A stretch of 10,986 nucleotides of DNA from Candidatus Shapirobacteria bacterium. Lineage in GTDB: Bacteria; Patescibacteriota; Microgenomatia; VGLL01. The position numbers and the translations under genes were made by a program. Shown here one piece after another: positions 4,447 through 10,920 of this stretch. Every line of letters begins with the position of its first letter. Within the stretch, counting starts at the first letter, position 1. The stretch spans positions 1 to 10,986 of the forward strand of contig VGLL01000026.1 of the NCBI GenBank assembly GCA_016866735.1, read 5' to 3'. Below the pieces are notes generated by a model, which was not told the origin of the DNA, did no database searches, and saw only the letters and a list, made by a program, of their open reading frames with translations.

Positions 4447-6144
4447 ATGGCAAAACGATTTTGGGGAGTTTTCCCTTTTTTAGTTGTCTTCTGGCTGGTT
4501 TCTACTCAAGCTACTTTTGCGGCATTTGAAAAAATTGATGGCCAAAATAATAAATTTGGTATCCATTTGGCGGTGGCCTCGGAAGAGGACCTGGAAGACG
4601 CTGCTGCCCTGGTGAATTCGGCTGGTGGAGATTGGGGCTATGCCACAGTAGTGATCGAAGAAAATGATCGCGACGGCCGCAAGTGGCAGGATGTCTTTGA
4701 TAAGATGCGCCGCCTCCATCTCATTCCCATTGTGCGTCTCGCCACTTCTCACGCCAATGGCTCTTGGAGAAGACCATTGGCCGAGGACGCCGTCTCTTGG
4801 GCTGACTTCCTGGATTCCCTAAATTGGGTCATCAAAAACCGCTACGTGGTTTTGTTTAATGAGCCAAACGACGGCCGAGAATGGGGCGGGAGCGTTGATC
4901 CAGAAAATTACGGCAAGGTTGCCCTAGCCTTCGCCGCAACCCTCAAGGAAAAAAGTCAAGACTTCTTTATTCTCCCCGCCGGTTTCAACGCCACCGCTCC
5001 TCACCAACTTCCCCAATACGAAAGGGAGGAGCTTTTCTTGAGGAAAATGGCGAGCGCTGCACCCGGCGGTATTAACGGGTTCTTCACCAACTTCGATGGT
5101 TGGGCCTCGCACTCCTACCAGACAGAAACTTATCTTGAGGAAATAAATCTTCTCAAGAGGTTAGGGCTTAAAAAAAACCTACCCGTCTTTGTTACCGAAG
5201 CCGGCTGGCCCCACGCCGAAGGGATTAACTACGCTTATCGGTTTCCACCATCGCTAGCCGTTGGCCAAAGGTTAAGATCCCTTTTTAGTCAGCTTTTGGG
5301 CGACTCTCGCGTTATCGCCGTGACACCTTTTATCCTAAATTACCAAGGTGAGCCTTTTGATCACTTCTCTTTCCGCAAGCTTGGTTCACCTAAAGAATTC
5401 TATCCCCAATACCAAATCCTCCAGGAGCAAACAAAAACCAAGGGTGAACCAAGGCAAGAACAGAAAATTGCGATGCTTTCTAAGCTGCCGGAAAAACTTA
5501 TTAAAGACTCGACTTACGAGATTCCCATCGAAATTAAAAACGAAGGGCAGGCAATCTGGGGCGAGCAAGAAGGCTATGCCCTCAAGCTGACAGACAGTCA
5601 AGACTTTGAGTATTTCTTCTCGCAAATTCCGGAAATTGCGCCGTTTCAGCAAAACACCATCAAGCTTTTCCTAAAAACCAAGGATAAGATCGGCAAATTT
5701 GATCTCTCATTATCCTTTTTCAAAAACGAAAAGGTTTTGACCAGTCCCCTGCCTTGGCCGCTTGAAGTAGTACCACTGGTCAAAGTTAAGCTCACTGTTA
5801 AGCTTTTCCCCAAAAAGGAAACCGCCGGAAATGATTTCAAATTCTTAATTTATGATGAAAAAGAAAGAGTTATTTTTGAAAAGACGGGGTTAGAAATTAA
5901 AAACGGTCACGGAGAAATCGAAGATGTAAGAAACCTGGCCATTGGCCAAAAATATCGGCTTGTCATCCTCAAGCCTTTCTACCTGCCCCGCCAGGAAATT
6001 TTTACCATCGGGGAAAAGGAAAATAATGTCGCTTTTAAGCCGCTTCTTCCTTTTGACTTTGACGAGGATGGTAAATTCTCCGGCCGCGACCTCCTCTCTC
6101 TTCTCAAAAACCCCGGCTTCCTAAAACTTTTCTGGCCAAGATAA
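4447..6144 (+). CDS. Secreted glycoside-hydrolase-like protein with Ig-like and EF-hand/dockerin-like domains
   Basis: This 565-residue protein starts with a signal peptide (MAKRFWGVFPFLVVFWLV, likely cleaved near ATFA|AFEK, residue 25-26). Residues about 35-330 look like a TIM-barrel glycosidase: FGIHLAV opens the barrel, LFNEPNDG carries a likely acid/base Glu139, and VTEAGW carries a likely nucleophile Glu251, the strand-4/strand-7 pattern of clan GH-A. Next comes an Ig-like domain (about 350-435; IKNEGQAIWGEQEGYALKL resembles NBR1-type or CARDB-like beta sandwiches), then another beta-rich segment. At the C-terminus D537-x-D539-x-D541-G-(5x)-D548 is a perfect EF-hand/dockerin calcium loop. 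An exported carbohydrate-cleaving or carbohydrate-binding protein is likely; the substrate is unknown. It ends 4 bp from the convergent L,D-transpeptidase gene. Confidence 0.75.
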   Translation: MAKRFWGVFPFLVVFWLVSTQATFAAFEKIDGQNNKFGIHLAVASEEDLEDAAALVNSAGGDWGYATVVIEENDRDGRKWQDVFDKMRRLHLIPIVRLATSHANGSWRRPLAEDAVSWADFLDSLNWVIKNRYVVLFNEPNDGREWGGSVDPENYGKVALAFAATLKEKSQDFFILPAGFNATAPHQLPQYEREELFLRKMASAAPGGINGFFTNFDGWASHSYQTETYLEEINLLKRLGLKKNLPVFVTEAGWPHAEGINYAYRFPPSLAVGQRLRSLFSQLLGDSRVIAVTPFILNYQGEPFDHFSFRKLGSPKEFYPQYQILQEQTKTKGEPRQEQKIAMLSKLPEKLIKDSTYEIPIEIKNEGQAIWGEQEGYALKLTDSQDFEYFFSQIPEIAPFQQNTIKLFLKTKDKIGKFDLSLSFFKNEKVLTSPLPWPLEVVPLVKVKLTVKLFPKKETAGNDFKFLIYDEKERVIFEKTGLEIKNGHGEIEDVRNLAIGQKYRLVILKPFYLPRQEIFTIGEKENNVAFKPLLPFDFDEDGKFSGRDLLSLLKNPGFLKLFWPR

Positions 6145-6148
6145 TTTC

Positions 6149-6817
6149 TTAATCGTGGATGACGACTCTTGTCCCCAAATTGTCGGCGCTGGCCCGCAGA
6201 TATTTGAGACTGCCCATTTGCGGATTTGTCCAGTAAAAAAGCTTTTCGGCCATGGCTATCGGCAAATTCACGCAGCCATGACTCATTACCTGGCCAAAAT
6301 TATTATGCCAGTATGCTCCGTGCAGACCGTAGCCCTTATGAAAAAACATGGTAAAGGGAACATTCGGCAAATCATAAAAAGTCCCCTTCTCCTTACTGCC
6401 GCCCTTCATCCTCGTATACTTAATCTTCGATTGAATTCGATATTCTCCTTCGGGGGTGGGCGTGTAACTTTTGCCGGTCGAGACTAACGTTTCCAGAAAT
6501 AAATTATCCCCTTCCCATGCTCTCAATTTCTGCTCGGAAAGACTAATATCGATCCATTTTTCTGCGCCCGCCTCTTCACCCAAGACTTTTTGTTCCTCGG
6601 GGGAAATCGTTTGTTGAGCCAGAAGAGGGGGCGGTACGTTTTTCCCTTCAAAGAATGCCTCGGCCTGTCCGGAAATAAATTCCCCCGAAAGTGTTTCTTG
6701 GGAACAGGGGCAACCCGGTGCTTCCGCGCGAAAATCCCTCGCACTCAAAAAAAGAACGACAAAAGCAACTAGCAAAAGCCCGGGCAAAAAGATTAACCAA
6801 AATTTCTTCCGTTTCAC
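6149..6817 (-). CDS. Membrane-anchored L,D-transpeptidase (YkuD domain)
   Basis: This 222-residue protein has an N-terminal membrane helix (about 5-24, after MKRKK) and a linker of about 60 residues. A YkuD domain (about 84-222) starts at KWIDISLSEQKLRAWEG and contains HGAYWHNNFG (His166) and the catalytic SHGCVNLP with Cys182. L,D-transpeptidases form 3-3 cross-links in peptidoglycan or attach proteins to it, acting outside the membrane. The conserved Arg usually found after SHGCVR is replaced by Asn (SHGCVN), as in some family members. The start is GTG at 6817, chosen because a basic stretch plus membrane helix follow directly and an extended -10 lies 6 nt upstream. The gene is divergent from the O-antigen-ligase-like gene and convergent with the glycosidase-like gene. 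Confidence 0.92.
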   Translation of the reverse strand: MKRKKFWLIFLPGLLLVAFVVLFLSARDFRAEAPGCPCSQETLSGEFISGQAEAFFEGKNVPPPLLAQQTISPEEQKVLGEEAGAEKWIDISLSEQKLRAWEGDNLFLETLVSTGKSYTPTPEGEYRIQSKIKYTRMKGGSKEKGTFYDLPNVPFTMFFHKGYGLHGAYWHNNFGQVMSHGCVNLPIAMAEKLFYWTNPQMGSLKYLRASADNLGTRVVIHD

Positions 6818-6823
6818 TTTTTC

Positions 6824-6832
6824 ATCTTACCA
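6824..6832 (-). promoter_or_regulatory. Extended -10 promoter for the L,D-transpeptidase
   Basis: On the minus strand TGGTAAGAT (TG-N-TAAGAT) ends 6 nt before the GTG at 6817. This predicts a leaderless mRNA. No -35 is evident. It lies back to back with the promoter at 6849-6857. Confidence 0.5.
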
Positions 6833-6848
6833 CAACTTTTCCCGCCTA

Positions 6849-6857
6849 TGCTATACT
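6849..6857 (+). promoter_or_regulatory. Extended -10 promoter for the O-antigen-ligase-like gene
   Basis: TGCTATACT (TG-N-TATACT) ends 10 nt before the ATG at 6868, predicting a leader of only a few bases. Together with the match TATG-N-TA before 4447 it supports a window-wide extended -10 motif. Confidence 0.5.
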
Positions 6858-6867
6858 TAACCTCAAG

Positions 6868-9051
6868 ATGGATCTTGAAAAAATCGCTGACCGCGCCATT
6901 GCCTTCTCCTTTTCCCTTCTTTTTTTCTTGGTTCCCCTAATCATGACACCCTGGAACTTTGAACTTTTCGAATTCAACAAGATGCTTCTTGTTTATGCTT
7001 GTACCGGCGTCATCGCCGCCGCCTGGCTAGCCAAGATGGTTGTCAGCCAAAAAATTATCTTCCGCCCTACCCCTCTAGATGTACCGCTAATCTTATTTTT
7101 ACTTTTTAATTTTTTCTCTTTTGTTTTTAGCATCGACCGTCACACCAGTTTCTGGGGCTACTACTCCCGCTTCAATGGCGGTTTCCTTTCTCTTATTTGT
7201 TATATCACTCTCTATTTTGCTCTCGTTTCTAATTTAGATAAGGAAAAGGTTCTAAAAACTCTGCGGGTAGGATTGGCCTCGGCTCTTTTGGTTTCTCTTT
7301 ACGGCATTTTGGAGCATTTCGGCATTGATGCCAAATATTGGGTTCAGGATGTCAAAACGAGGGTCTTTTCAACTCTGGGCCAGCCTAATTGGTTGGCGGC
7401 GTACTTGGCAATTTTGATTCCAGTAGTTATCGCTTTCACTCTAAATTCAAAACTCCCCACTTCGCCTCCGTATCGGAAGCTTCGGGGGGCAAGCAAAATT
7501 CAAAATTTTACATTTTACATTTTACATTTTACATTTTTTTTGTGCTTCCTATATACCAAATCTCGTTCCGGCTTTGCCGGCCTTGGAGTCGGTCTGGTCG
7601 CGTTCTTCGGACTTTTATTCTTTTCCCAAATAAGAAATCACTCACAAAAAATATTTACTGCTAGGCCATTAATTTTAATTTTTTCTATTTTTGCCTTTCT
7701 TACTTTTCTTGCCGGCGCGCCGTTCTCTTTTGTAAACCGCTTCACCGCCCAAGAGCTCTTTCGACCAAAGCAGACAACTACTCAGCCAGCGGAGCAAGCG
7801 CCATTGCCCCCTGGCTCCGAAGGGGGGACAGAATCAGGGGAAATTAGAAAAATCGTCTGGAAGGGGGCGCTTGACATTGCCCGCCATTATCCCCTTTTTG
7901 GCTCTGGCGTAGAAACATTCGCCTACTCCTACTATCAATTCCGGCCGAAAGAACATAACCTTGTCTCCGAGTGGGACTTCCTGTACAACAAGGCGCATAA
8001 TGAGTATCTGAACCACGCTGCTACAACTGGTTTCGCCGGATTGGGAGCCTATTTGCTCTTCATTTGCAGCTTCATCTGGTGGAGTATCAAAAAATGTACA
8101 ATGTACAATGTACAATGTACCGAAGAAAACGAAAAAAATTGTAAATCCTACATTCTAAATTATGCATTGTTTTCTGGCTGGCTTTCGATTTTAATCACCA
8201 ATTTCTTCGGTTTCTCTGTCGTACCCGTTGCATTATACTTCTACCTCATCCCCGCCATGAGCGTTGTCCTCTCGCGCGAACCTCAAACACTTCCCCAGCC
8301 ATCCAGCAATAAAACAATGAAACAATTTAGCAATCCTCGTAAACTTTTAATCTTCTTAATCGCAATTTCTGCATTATACATTCTAAATTTTACATTCCGC
8401 TACTGGCGCGCCGACACTCACTACGCCAAGGCTTATCAACTGGCGAAAGCGGGAAGCTATAAAGATGCTTACGATAACTATCACCAGGCCATCAATTTCC
8501 TATCCTCAGAACCACTGTACCGCAGCGACCTTGGCTATACGACCGCCGTTTTGGCCGTTCTTGCCTTTAGCCAAAAAGAGGCCACCATGGCTGGGCAACT
8601 TGCTGAAGAAGCCATCCTCCAAGACCAAGTGGCCTTGAATACTTCTCCGGTAAACCTCAATTTCTGGAAAACGAGAACCAGAATTTATAGCACGCTCGCC
8701 ATTTTGGCTCCCGAATTTCGGCAAAAGGCTATCGAGGCGCTCCTAAGTGCCAAAAAATTAGCTCCTACTGATGCCAAGGTAGTCTATAACCTTGGCCTTC
8801 TCTATGACCAGGTTGGGGAAGGCGAAAAGGCAGTTGAAACCCTAAAAGAAGCGATTGCCCTTAAATCGAACTATCGTGACGCCTATTATGCGCTTGCCAT
8901 TCTCTATCATGAATCCGGCAAGCGCCAAGAAGCCATCGCCCAACTGGAACTTATCCTCAAACAATTCTCCCCTGATGACCAAATGATTAAAGATAAAATT
9001 AAAGAGTGGGGAAATGAAGGAAGTCCTAAGTTACCAAAAGTTAAAAAATGA
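6868..9051 (+). CDS. O-antigen ligase / Wzy-type polytopic membrane protein with C-terminal TPRs
   Basis: From the ATG at 6868 this is a 727-residue protein. An upstream ATG at 6691 is rejected because it would overlap the transpeptidase gene and its promoter. The first about 515 residues contain roughly ten or more hydrophobic helices. The family signature is G-S-G-V-E-T-F-A-Y (about 348-356) followed by a large external loop with NKAHNEYLNHAATTGFAGLGAY (His377), typical of the O-antigen ligase/polymerase domain (PF04932). Residues about 519-720 hold TPR-like helices (KAYQLAKAGSYKDAYDNYHQAI; VVYNLGLLYDQVGEGEKAVETLKEAI; AYYALAILYHESGKRQEAI). It likely polymerises or transfers lipid-linked glycans at the outer membrane face. 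Two heptamer arrays and two GC-rich inverted repeats lie in loops yet keep the frame. Its end overlaps the radical SAM gene by 38 bp, suggesting coupling. Confidence 0.85.
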   Translation: MDLEKIADRAIAFSFSLLFFLVPLIMTPWNFELFEFNKMLLVYACTGVIAAAWLAKMVVSQKIIFRPTPLDVPLILFLLFNFFSFVFSIDRHTSFWGYYSRFNGGFLSLICYITLYFALVSNLDKEKVLKTLRVGLASALLVSLYGILEHFGIDAKYWVQDVKTRVFSTLGQPNWLAAYLAILIPVVIAFTLNSKLPTSPPYRKLRGASKIQNFTFYILHFTFFLCFLYTKSRSGFAGLGVGLVAFFGLLFFSQIRNHSQKIFTARPLILIFSIFAFLTFLAGAPFSFVNRFTAQELFRPKQTTTQPAEQAPLPPGSEGGTESGEIRKIVWKGALDIARHYPLFGSGVETFAYSYYQFRPKEHNLVSEWDFLYNKAHNEYLNHAATTGFAGLGAYLLFICSFIWWSIKKCTMYNVQCTEENEKNCKSYILNYALFSGWLSILITNFFGFSVVPVALYFYLIPAMSVVLSREPQTLPQPSSNKTMKQFSNPRKLLIFLIAISALYILNFTFRYWRADTHYAKAYQLAKAGSYKDAYDNYHQAINFLSSEPLYRSDLGYTTAVLAVLAFSQKEATMAGQLAEEAILQDQVALNTSPVNLNFWKTRTRIYSTLAILAPEFRQKAIEALLSAKKLAPTDAKVVYNLGLLYDQVGEGEKAVETLKEAIALKSNYRDAYYALAILYHESGKRQEAIAQLELILKQFSPDDQMIKDKIKEWGNEGSPKLPKVKK
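7464..7490. repeat. GC-rich imperfect inverted repeat inside the Wzy-like gene
   Basis: GCCTCC (7464-7469) pairs imperfectly with GGGGGC (7485-7490), with CGGAAGCTTCGG in between, itself nearly palindromic. It is translated as SPPYRKLRGA in a loop between membrane helices and lies next to the heptamer array at 7505-7532, as if both came as one insert. Confidence 0.45.
7505..7532 (+). repeat. Four tandem copies of ATTTTAC inside the Wzy-like gene
   Basis: Four exact copies of ATTTTAC are followed by a partial one ending in a T-run. Translated as NFTFYILHFTFF, they merge into a membrane helix. The 7-bp unit and copy number match the arrays at 8093-8120 and 10441-10468. Confidence 0.8.
7807..7826. 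repeat. GC-rich inverted repeat inside the Wzy-like gene
   Basis: CCCCCT (7807-7812) and AGGGGG (7821-7826) are perfect complements around an 8-nt interior. They are translated in frame as LPPGSEG within the external region before the Wzy domain. Confidence 0.55.
8093..8120 (+). repeat. Four tandem copies of AATGTAC inside the Wzy-like gene
   Basis: Four exact copies of AATGTAC are translated in frame as part of KCTMYNVQCTEEN, right after a membrane helix. A degenerate continuation follows; the 13-nt string TACATTCTAAATT occurs at 8149-8161 and again at 8377-8389. Confidence 0.8.
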
Positions 9052-10090
9052 GCTTGTTCGCTGTCGGGTCTGCCAGAGGCGGTGCGTCATTGCGGAAGGA
9101 AAGACCGGCTTTTGTTTGACAAAAATCAATAAAGAGGGCAAGCTTTATACTCTCAATTATGGCCTGATCCAGGGAATCCAGGTTGATCCCATCGAAAAGA
9201 AACCTTTTTACCACTTTTACCCAGGCGCTTTCGCACCTTCGGTTGGCAGCTACGGTTGCAACTTTCGCTGCAAGCAATGTCTTAACTACTGGTGCTCTTG
9301 GGGCGATCAAGCGACTGCTGTCCTGAAAGAAGCTCAAGAAAAAAACTTATCTTCGCTTTCTCCCGAAGAACTAATCAGTCAAATCAGACAAAGCGGCTAT
9401 CACGGCATCGCCTTCACCTATAACGAGCCAGTTGTCTGGGCCGAATACGTCTTGGATACCGCCAAACTTGCCAAGAAGTCAAACTTCTTTACCCTTTTTG
9501 TCACCAATGGTTCTTGGACTAAGGAAACATTGGATAAAATCGGTCCCTATATTGACGCTGCCAATATTGACTTCAAGGGATTTTCCGCCCAAACCTACGC
9601 CAAAATGGGTGCCCTGCCTGCCGGCAGGCAGGGTCACTTCGGTGAAATTCCCGAAATGGCCAAGTACGCTCAAGAGAAATATAAGATTTTTATCGAAATT
9701 ACTACCCTCTTAATTCCCGGCATTAATGATGATCCGGAAGAACTTAAAGAAATGACAAGCTGGATTGCTAAAAATCTTAGTCCGAAAACCCCCTGGCATC
9801 TTTCTCAATTTGATCCAAAGATTTCACCGGATCCGGAGTTCCAAAAAATTCCGTTTACCGCAGTTGACGAACTAGAAAAGGCCGCCGAAATCGGCCGAAA
9901 GGCTGGTCTAGAGTTCATCTATATCTGGGCGCCGAATTCCTCCTATGCTAAAGGCGACACCATTTGCCCGAAATGCAAAACTCTTTGCGTGAAACGCTCC
10001 TCCTGGACACCAATGATTGTAGCGGTGGATAAAGAAGGAAGATGCATAAAGTGTGGAGAGAATCTGAATATGAAATTAATCCTAAAATAA
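9014..10090 (+). CDS. amrS: AmmeMemoRadiSam system radical SAM enzyme
   Basis: This 358-residue protein starts with a cysteine cluster C17-x2-C20-x3-C24-x9-C34 (KTGFC). The radical SAM motif C82-x3-C86-x2-C89 (YGCNFRCKQC) binds the [4Fe-4S] cluster that cleaves S-adenosylmethionine. FTYNEPVVW (about 136-144), ANIDFKGFS and ITTLLIPGIND match the AmrS / PflA-like family. A C-terminal Cys pair set (C318-x2-C321-x3-C325 and RCIKCGENL) may hold a second metal. In many bacteria and archaea this enzyme is encoded with a MEMO/LigB-type protein and an AMMECR1 protein. I do not assign the substrate. The ATG at 9014 overlaps the end of the Wzy-TPR gene by 38 bp. A perfect palindrome (9612-9633) adds LPAGRQG at 201-207. 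The TAA lies inside the AT-rich element that follows. Confidence 0.92.
   Translation: MKEVLSYQKLKNELVRCRVCQRRCVIAEGKTGFCLTKINKEGKLYTLNYGLIQGIQVDPIEKKPFYHFYPGAFAPSVGSYGCNFRCKQCLNYWCSWGDQATAVLKEAQEKNLSSLSPEELISQIRQSGYHGIAFTYNEPVVWAEYVLDTAKLAKKSNFFTLFVTNGSWTKETLDKIGPYIDAANIDFKGFSAQTYAKMGALPAGRQGHFGEIPEMAKYAQEKYKIFIEITTLLIPGINDDPEELKEMTSWIAKNLSPKTPWHLSQFDPKISPDPEFQKIPFTAVDELEKAAEIGRKAGLEFIYIWAPNSSYAKGDTICPKCKTLCVKRSSWTPMIVAVDKEGRCIKCGENLNMKLILK
9612..9633. repeat. Perfect 22-bp palindrome inside the radical SAM gene
   Basis: The sequence is its own exact reverse complement, centred on 9622/9623 (CCTGCCGGCAGG core). It encodes LPAGRQG in frame between KMGA and HFGEIPEM. Those flanks read as if continuous in the ancestral protein. 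This palindrome is one I associate with Patescibacteria genomes. Confidence 0.85.
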
Positions 10091-10229
10091 CCAAATAAGC
10101 AAATGCCACAAATAAACAAATCAATAATCAAATAAGCAAATACTACAAATATTACAAATTATTTGACATCTGTTTATTTGAAATTTGAAATTTATTTGTC
10201 ATTTGATTATTTGTATTTATTTGATTATT
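10085..10229. mobile_element. Gene-less copy of the AT-rich inverted-repeat element
   Basis: The spacer between the radical SAM and LigB genes is made of the same arms as the element at 221-719 but without the four-helix-bundle gene. Bases 10085-10108 equal 221-244, 10145-10159 equal 265-279, and 10207-10229 equal 697-719. Its own ends are imperfect inverted repeats (AAATAACCAAAT against ATTTGATTATTT, 11 of 12 complementary). It begins within the radical SAM stop codon region and ends 4 bp before the next ATG. It may be a deletion derivative, comparable to a MITE, or a structured RNA spacer. Confidence 0.55.
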
Positions 10230-10233
10230 AGTT

Positions 10234-10920
10234 ATGTTAACTTTCGCCTGTATCAGCCCTCATCCTCCCTTAATTTTGCCGACTGTCGGCTCGGCCGAAG
10301 ATCGAACTAAAGTCAAGGCAACCATTTCTTCCCTGGAATCCCTTGCTCCGAAGCTGGCCGCCGCGAAACCGGAATTCATCATCGTCTCCTCTCCCCATCC
10401 CGACTGGGGAATCCAAGTGCCACTGTACTTCTTAGCGCATAATTTACAATTTACAATTTACAATTTACAATCAATTTTCAATCTTTCAAATTTCAAATTA
10501 AAAATTGAAAATTCAGCCGCAGTTTTTCCCATTTTAACTACACTGGAATCACCAAAAGAACACTACGAGCTAGGTAAGATTATCGCGAGGAGTTTACCCC
10601 GAGCGCAGCGAGGGGGGTGGATTGCCTCTGGCGATATGAGTCACCGCCTCAAAGAAGACGGCCCGTATGGCCTTCACCCTTCCGGCCCCAAATTCGATCA
10701 AAAATTTATTGAGCTTTTAAAAAAGAAAGACACAGAAGGTATCTTAAATCTTGATCCAGACTTTCTCGAAGAGGCCGGTGAGTGTGGTTTGCGCAGCTTT
10801 TGCATGCTTCTTGGGGCCTTGGAAGAATTGAAAATCACGTGGGAGCCGGAAATATTATCTTACGAAGGCCCCTTCGGCGTCGGCTATCTAGTGGCAAATT
10901 TTAAAATTAAGAAAGCTTAG
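10234..10920 (+). CDS. amrB: LigB/MEMO-type protein (AmmeMemoRadiSam, class III extradiol dioxygenase fold)
   Basis: This 228-residue protein opens FACISPHPPLILPTVG (4-19; His10), the typical start of LigB-superfamily proteins found with AMMECR1. It also has IIVSSPHPDW (His55) and SGDMSHRL (133-139; His137), then GPYGLHP with His147 and a GPFGVGYLVA C-terminus. The His residues match the metal-site region of class III extradiol dioxygenase folds, which MEMO proteins share. Its role is probably with the radical SAM enzyme encoded just upstream. The expected AMMECR1 partner, often fused or next door, is not visible. Residues about 69-93 (HNLQFTIYNLQSIFNLSNF and beyond) are encoded by an AT-rich heptamer array and an inverted repeat, probably an insertion. 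A second insert, PRAQRGG (122-128), comes from a GC-rich palindrome. The gene symbol is assigned by family and context. Confidence 0.8.
   Translation: MLTFACISPHPPLILPTVGSAEDRTKVKATISSLESLAPKLAAAKPEFIIVSSPHPDWGIQVPLYFLAHNLQFTIYNLQSIFNLSNFKLKIENSAAVFPILTTLESPKEHYELGKIIARSLPRAQRGGWIASGDMSHRLKEDGPYGLHPSGPKFDQKFIELLKKKDTEGILNLDPDFLEEAGECGLRSFCMLLGALEELKITWEPEILSYEGPFGVGYLVANFKIKKA
10441..10468 (+). repeat. Four tandem copies of AATTTAC inside the LigB-type gene
   Basis: Four exact copies of AATTTAC are translated as NLQFTIYNLQ. They are followed by an inverted repeat, AATTTTCAAT (10473-10482) and ATTGAAAATT (10504-10513), a 10-bp stem with a 21-nt loop. Confidence 0.8.
10597..10614. repeat. GC-rich palindromic insert inside the LigB-type gene
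   Basis: CCCC and GGGG bracket GAGCGCAGCGAG, giving an imperfect hairpin. It is translated as PRAQRGG between a helix (GKIIARSL) and the strand WIASGDMSH. Confidence 0.5.

Noticed and set aside
4447..6144. Cellulosome-type dockerin enzyme
   Set aside because: Only one calcium loop is seen and no cohesin is visible, so I kept the wording 'EF-hand/dockerin-like'.
6145..6148. Terminator between the convergent glycosidase-like and transpeptidase genes
   Set aside because: Only 4 bp separate the stops and no hairpin with a T-run is present.
6691..6867. Upstream ATG extension of the O-antigen-ligase-like protein
   Set aside because: The extra 59 residues overlap the L,D-transpeptidase gene on the other strand and both promoters, and are not hydrophobic like the real N-terminus, which begins at 6868.
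7389..7664. Alternative-frame plus-strand ORF within the Wzy-like gene
   Set aside because: It is a by-product of the heptamer array, which stays open in all three frames, and has no start context or family features.
10085..10229. CRISPR array
   Set aside because: The AT-rich CAAATA repeats are short, irregular and without spacers of constant length.
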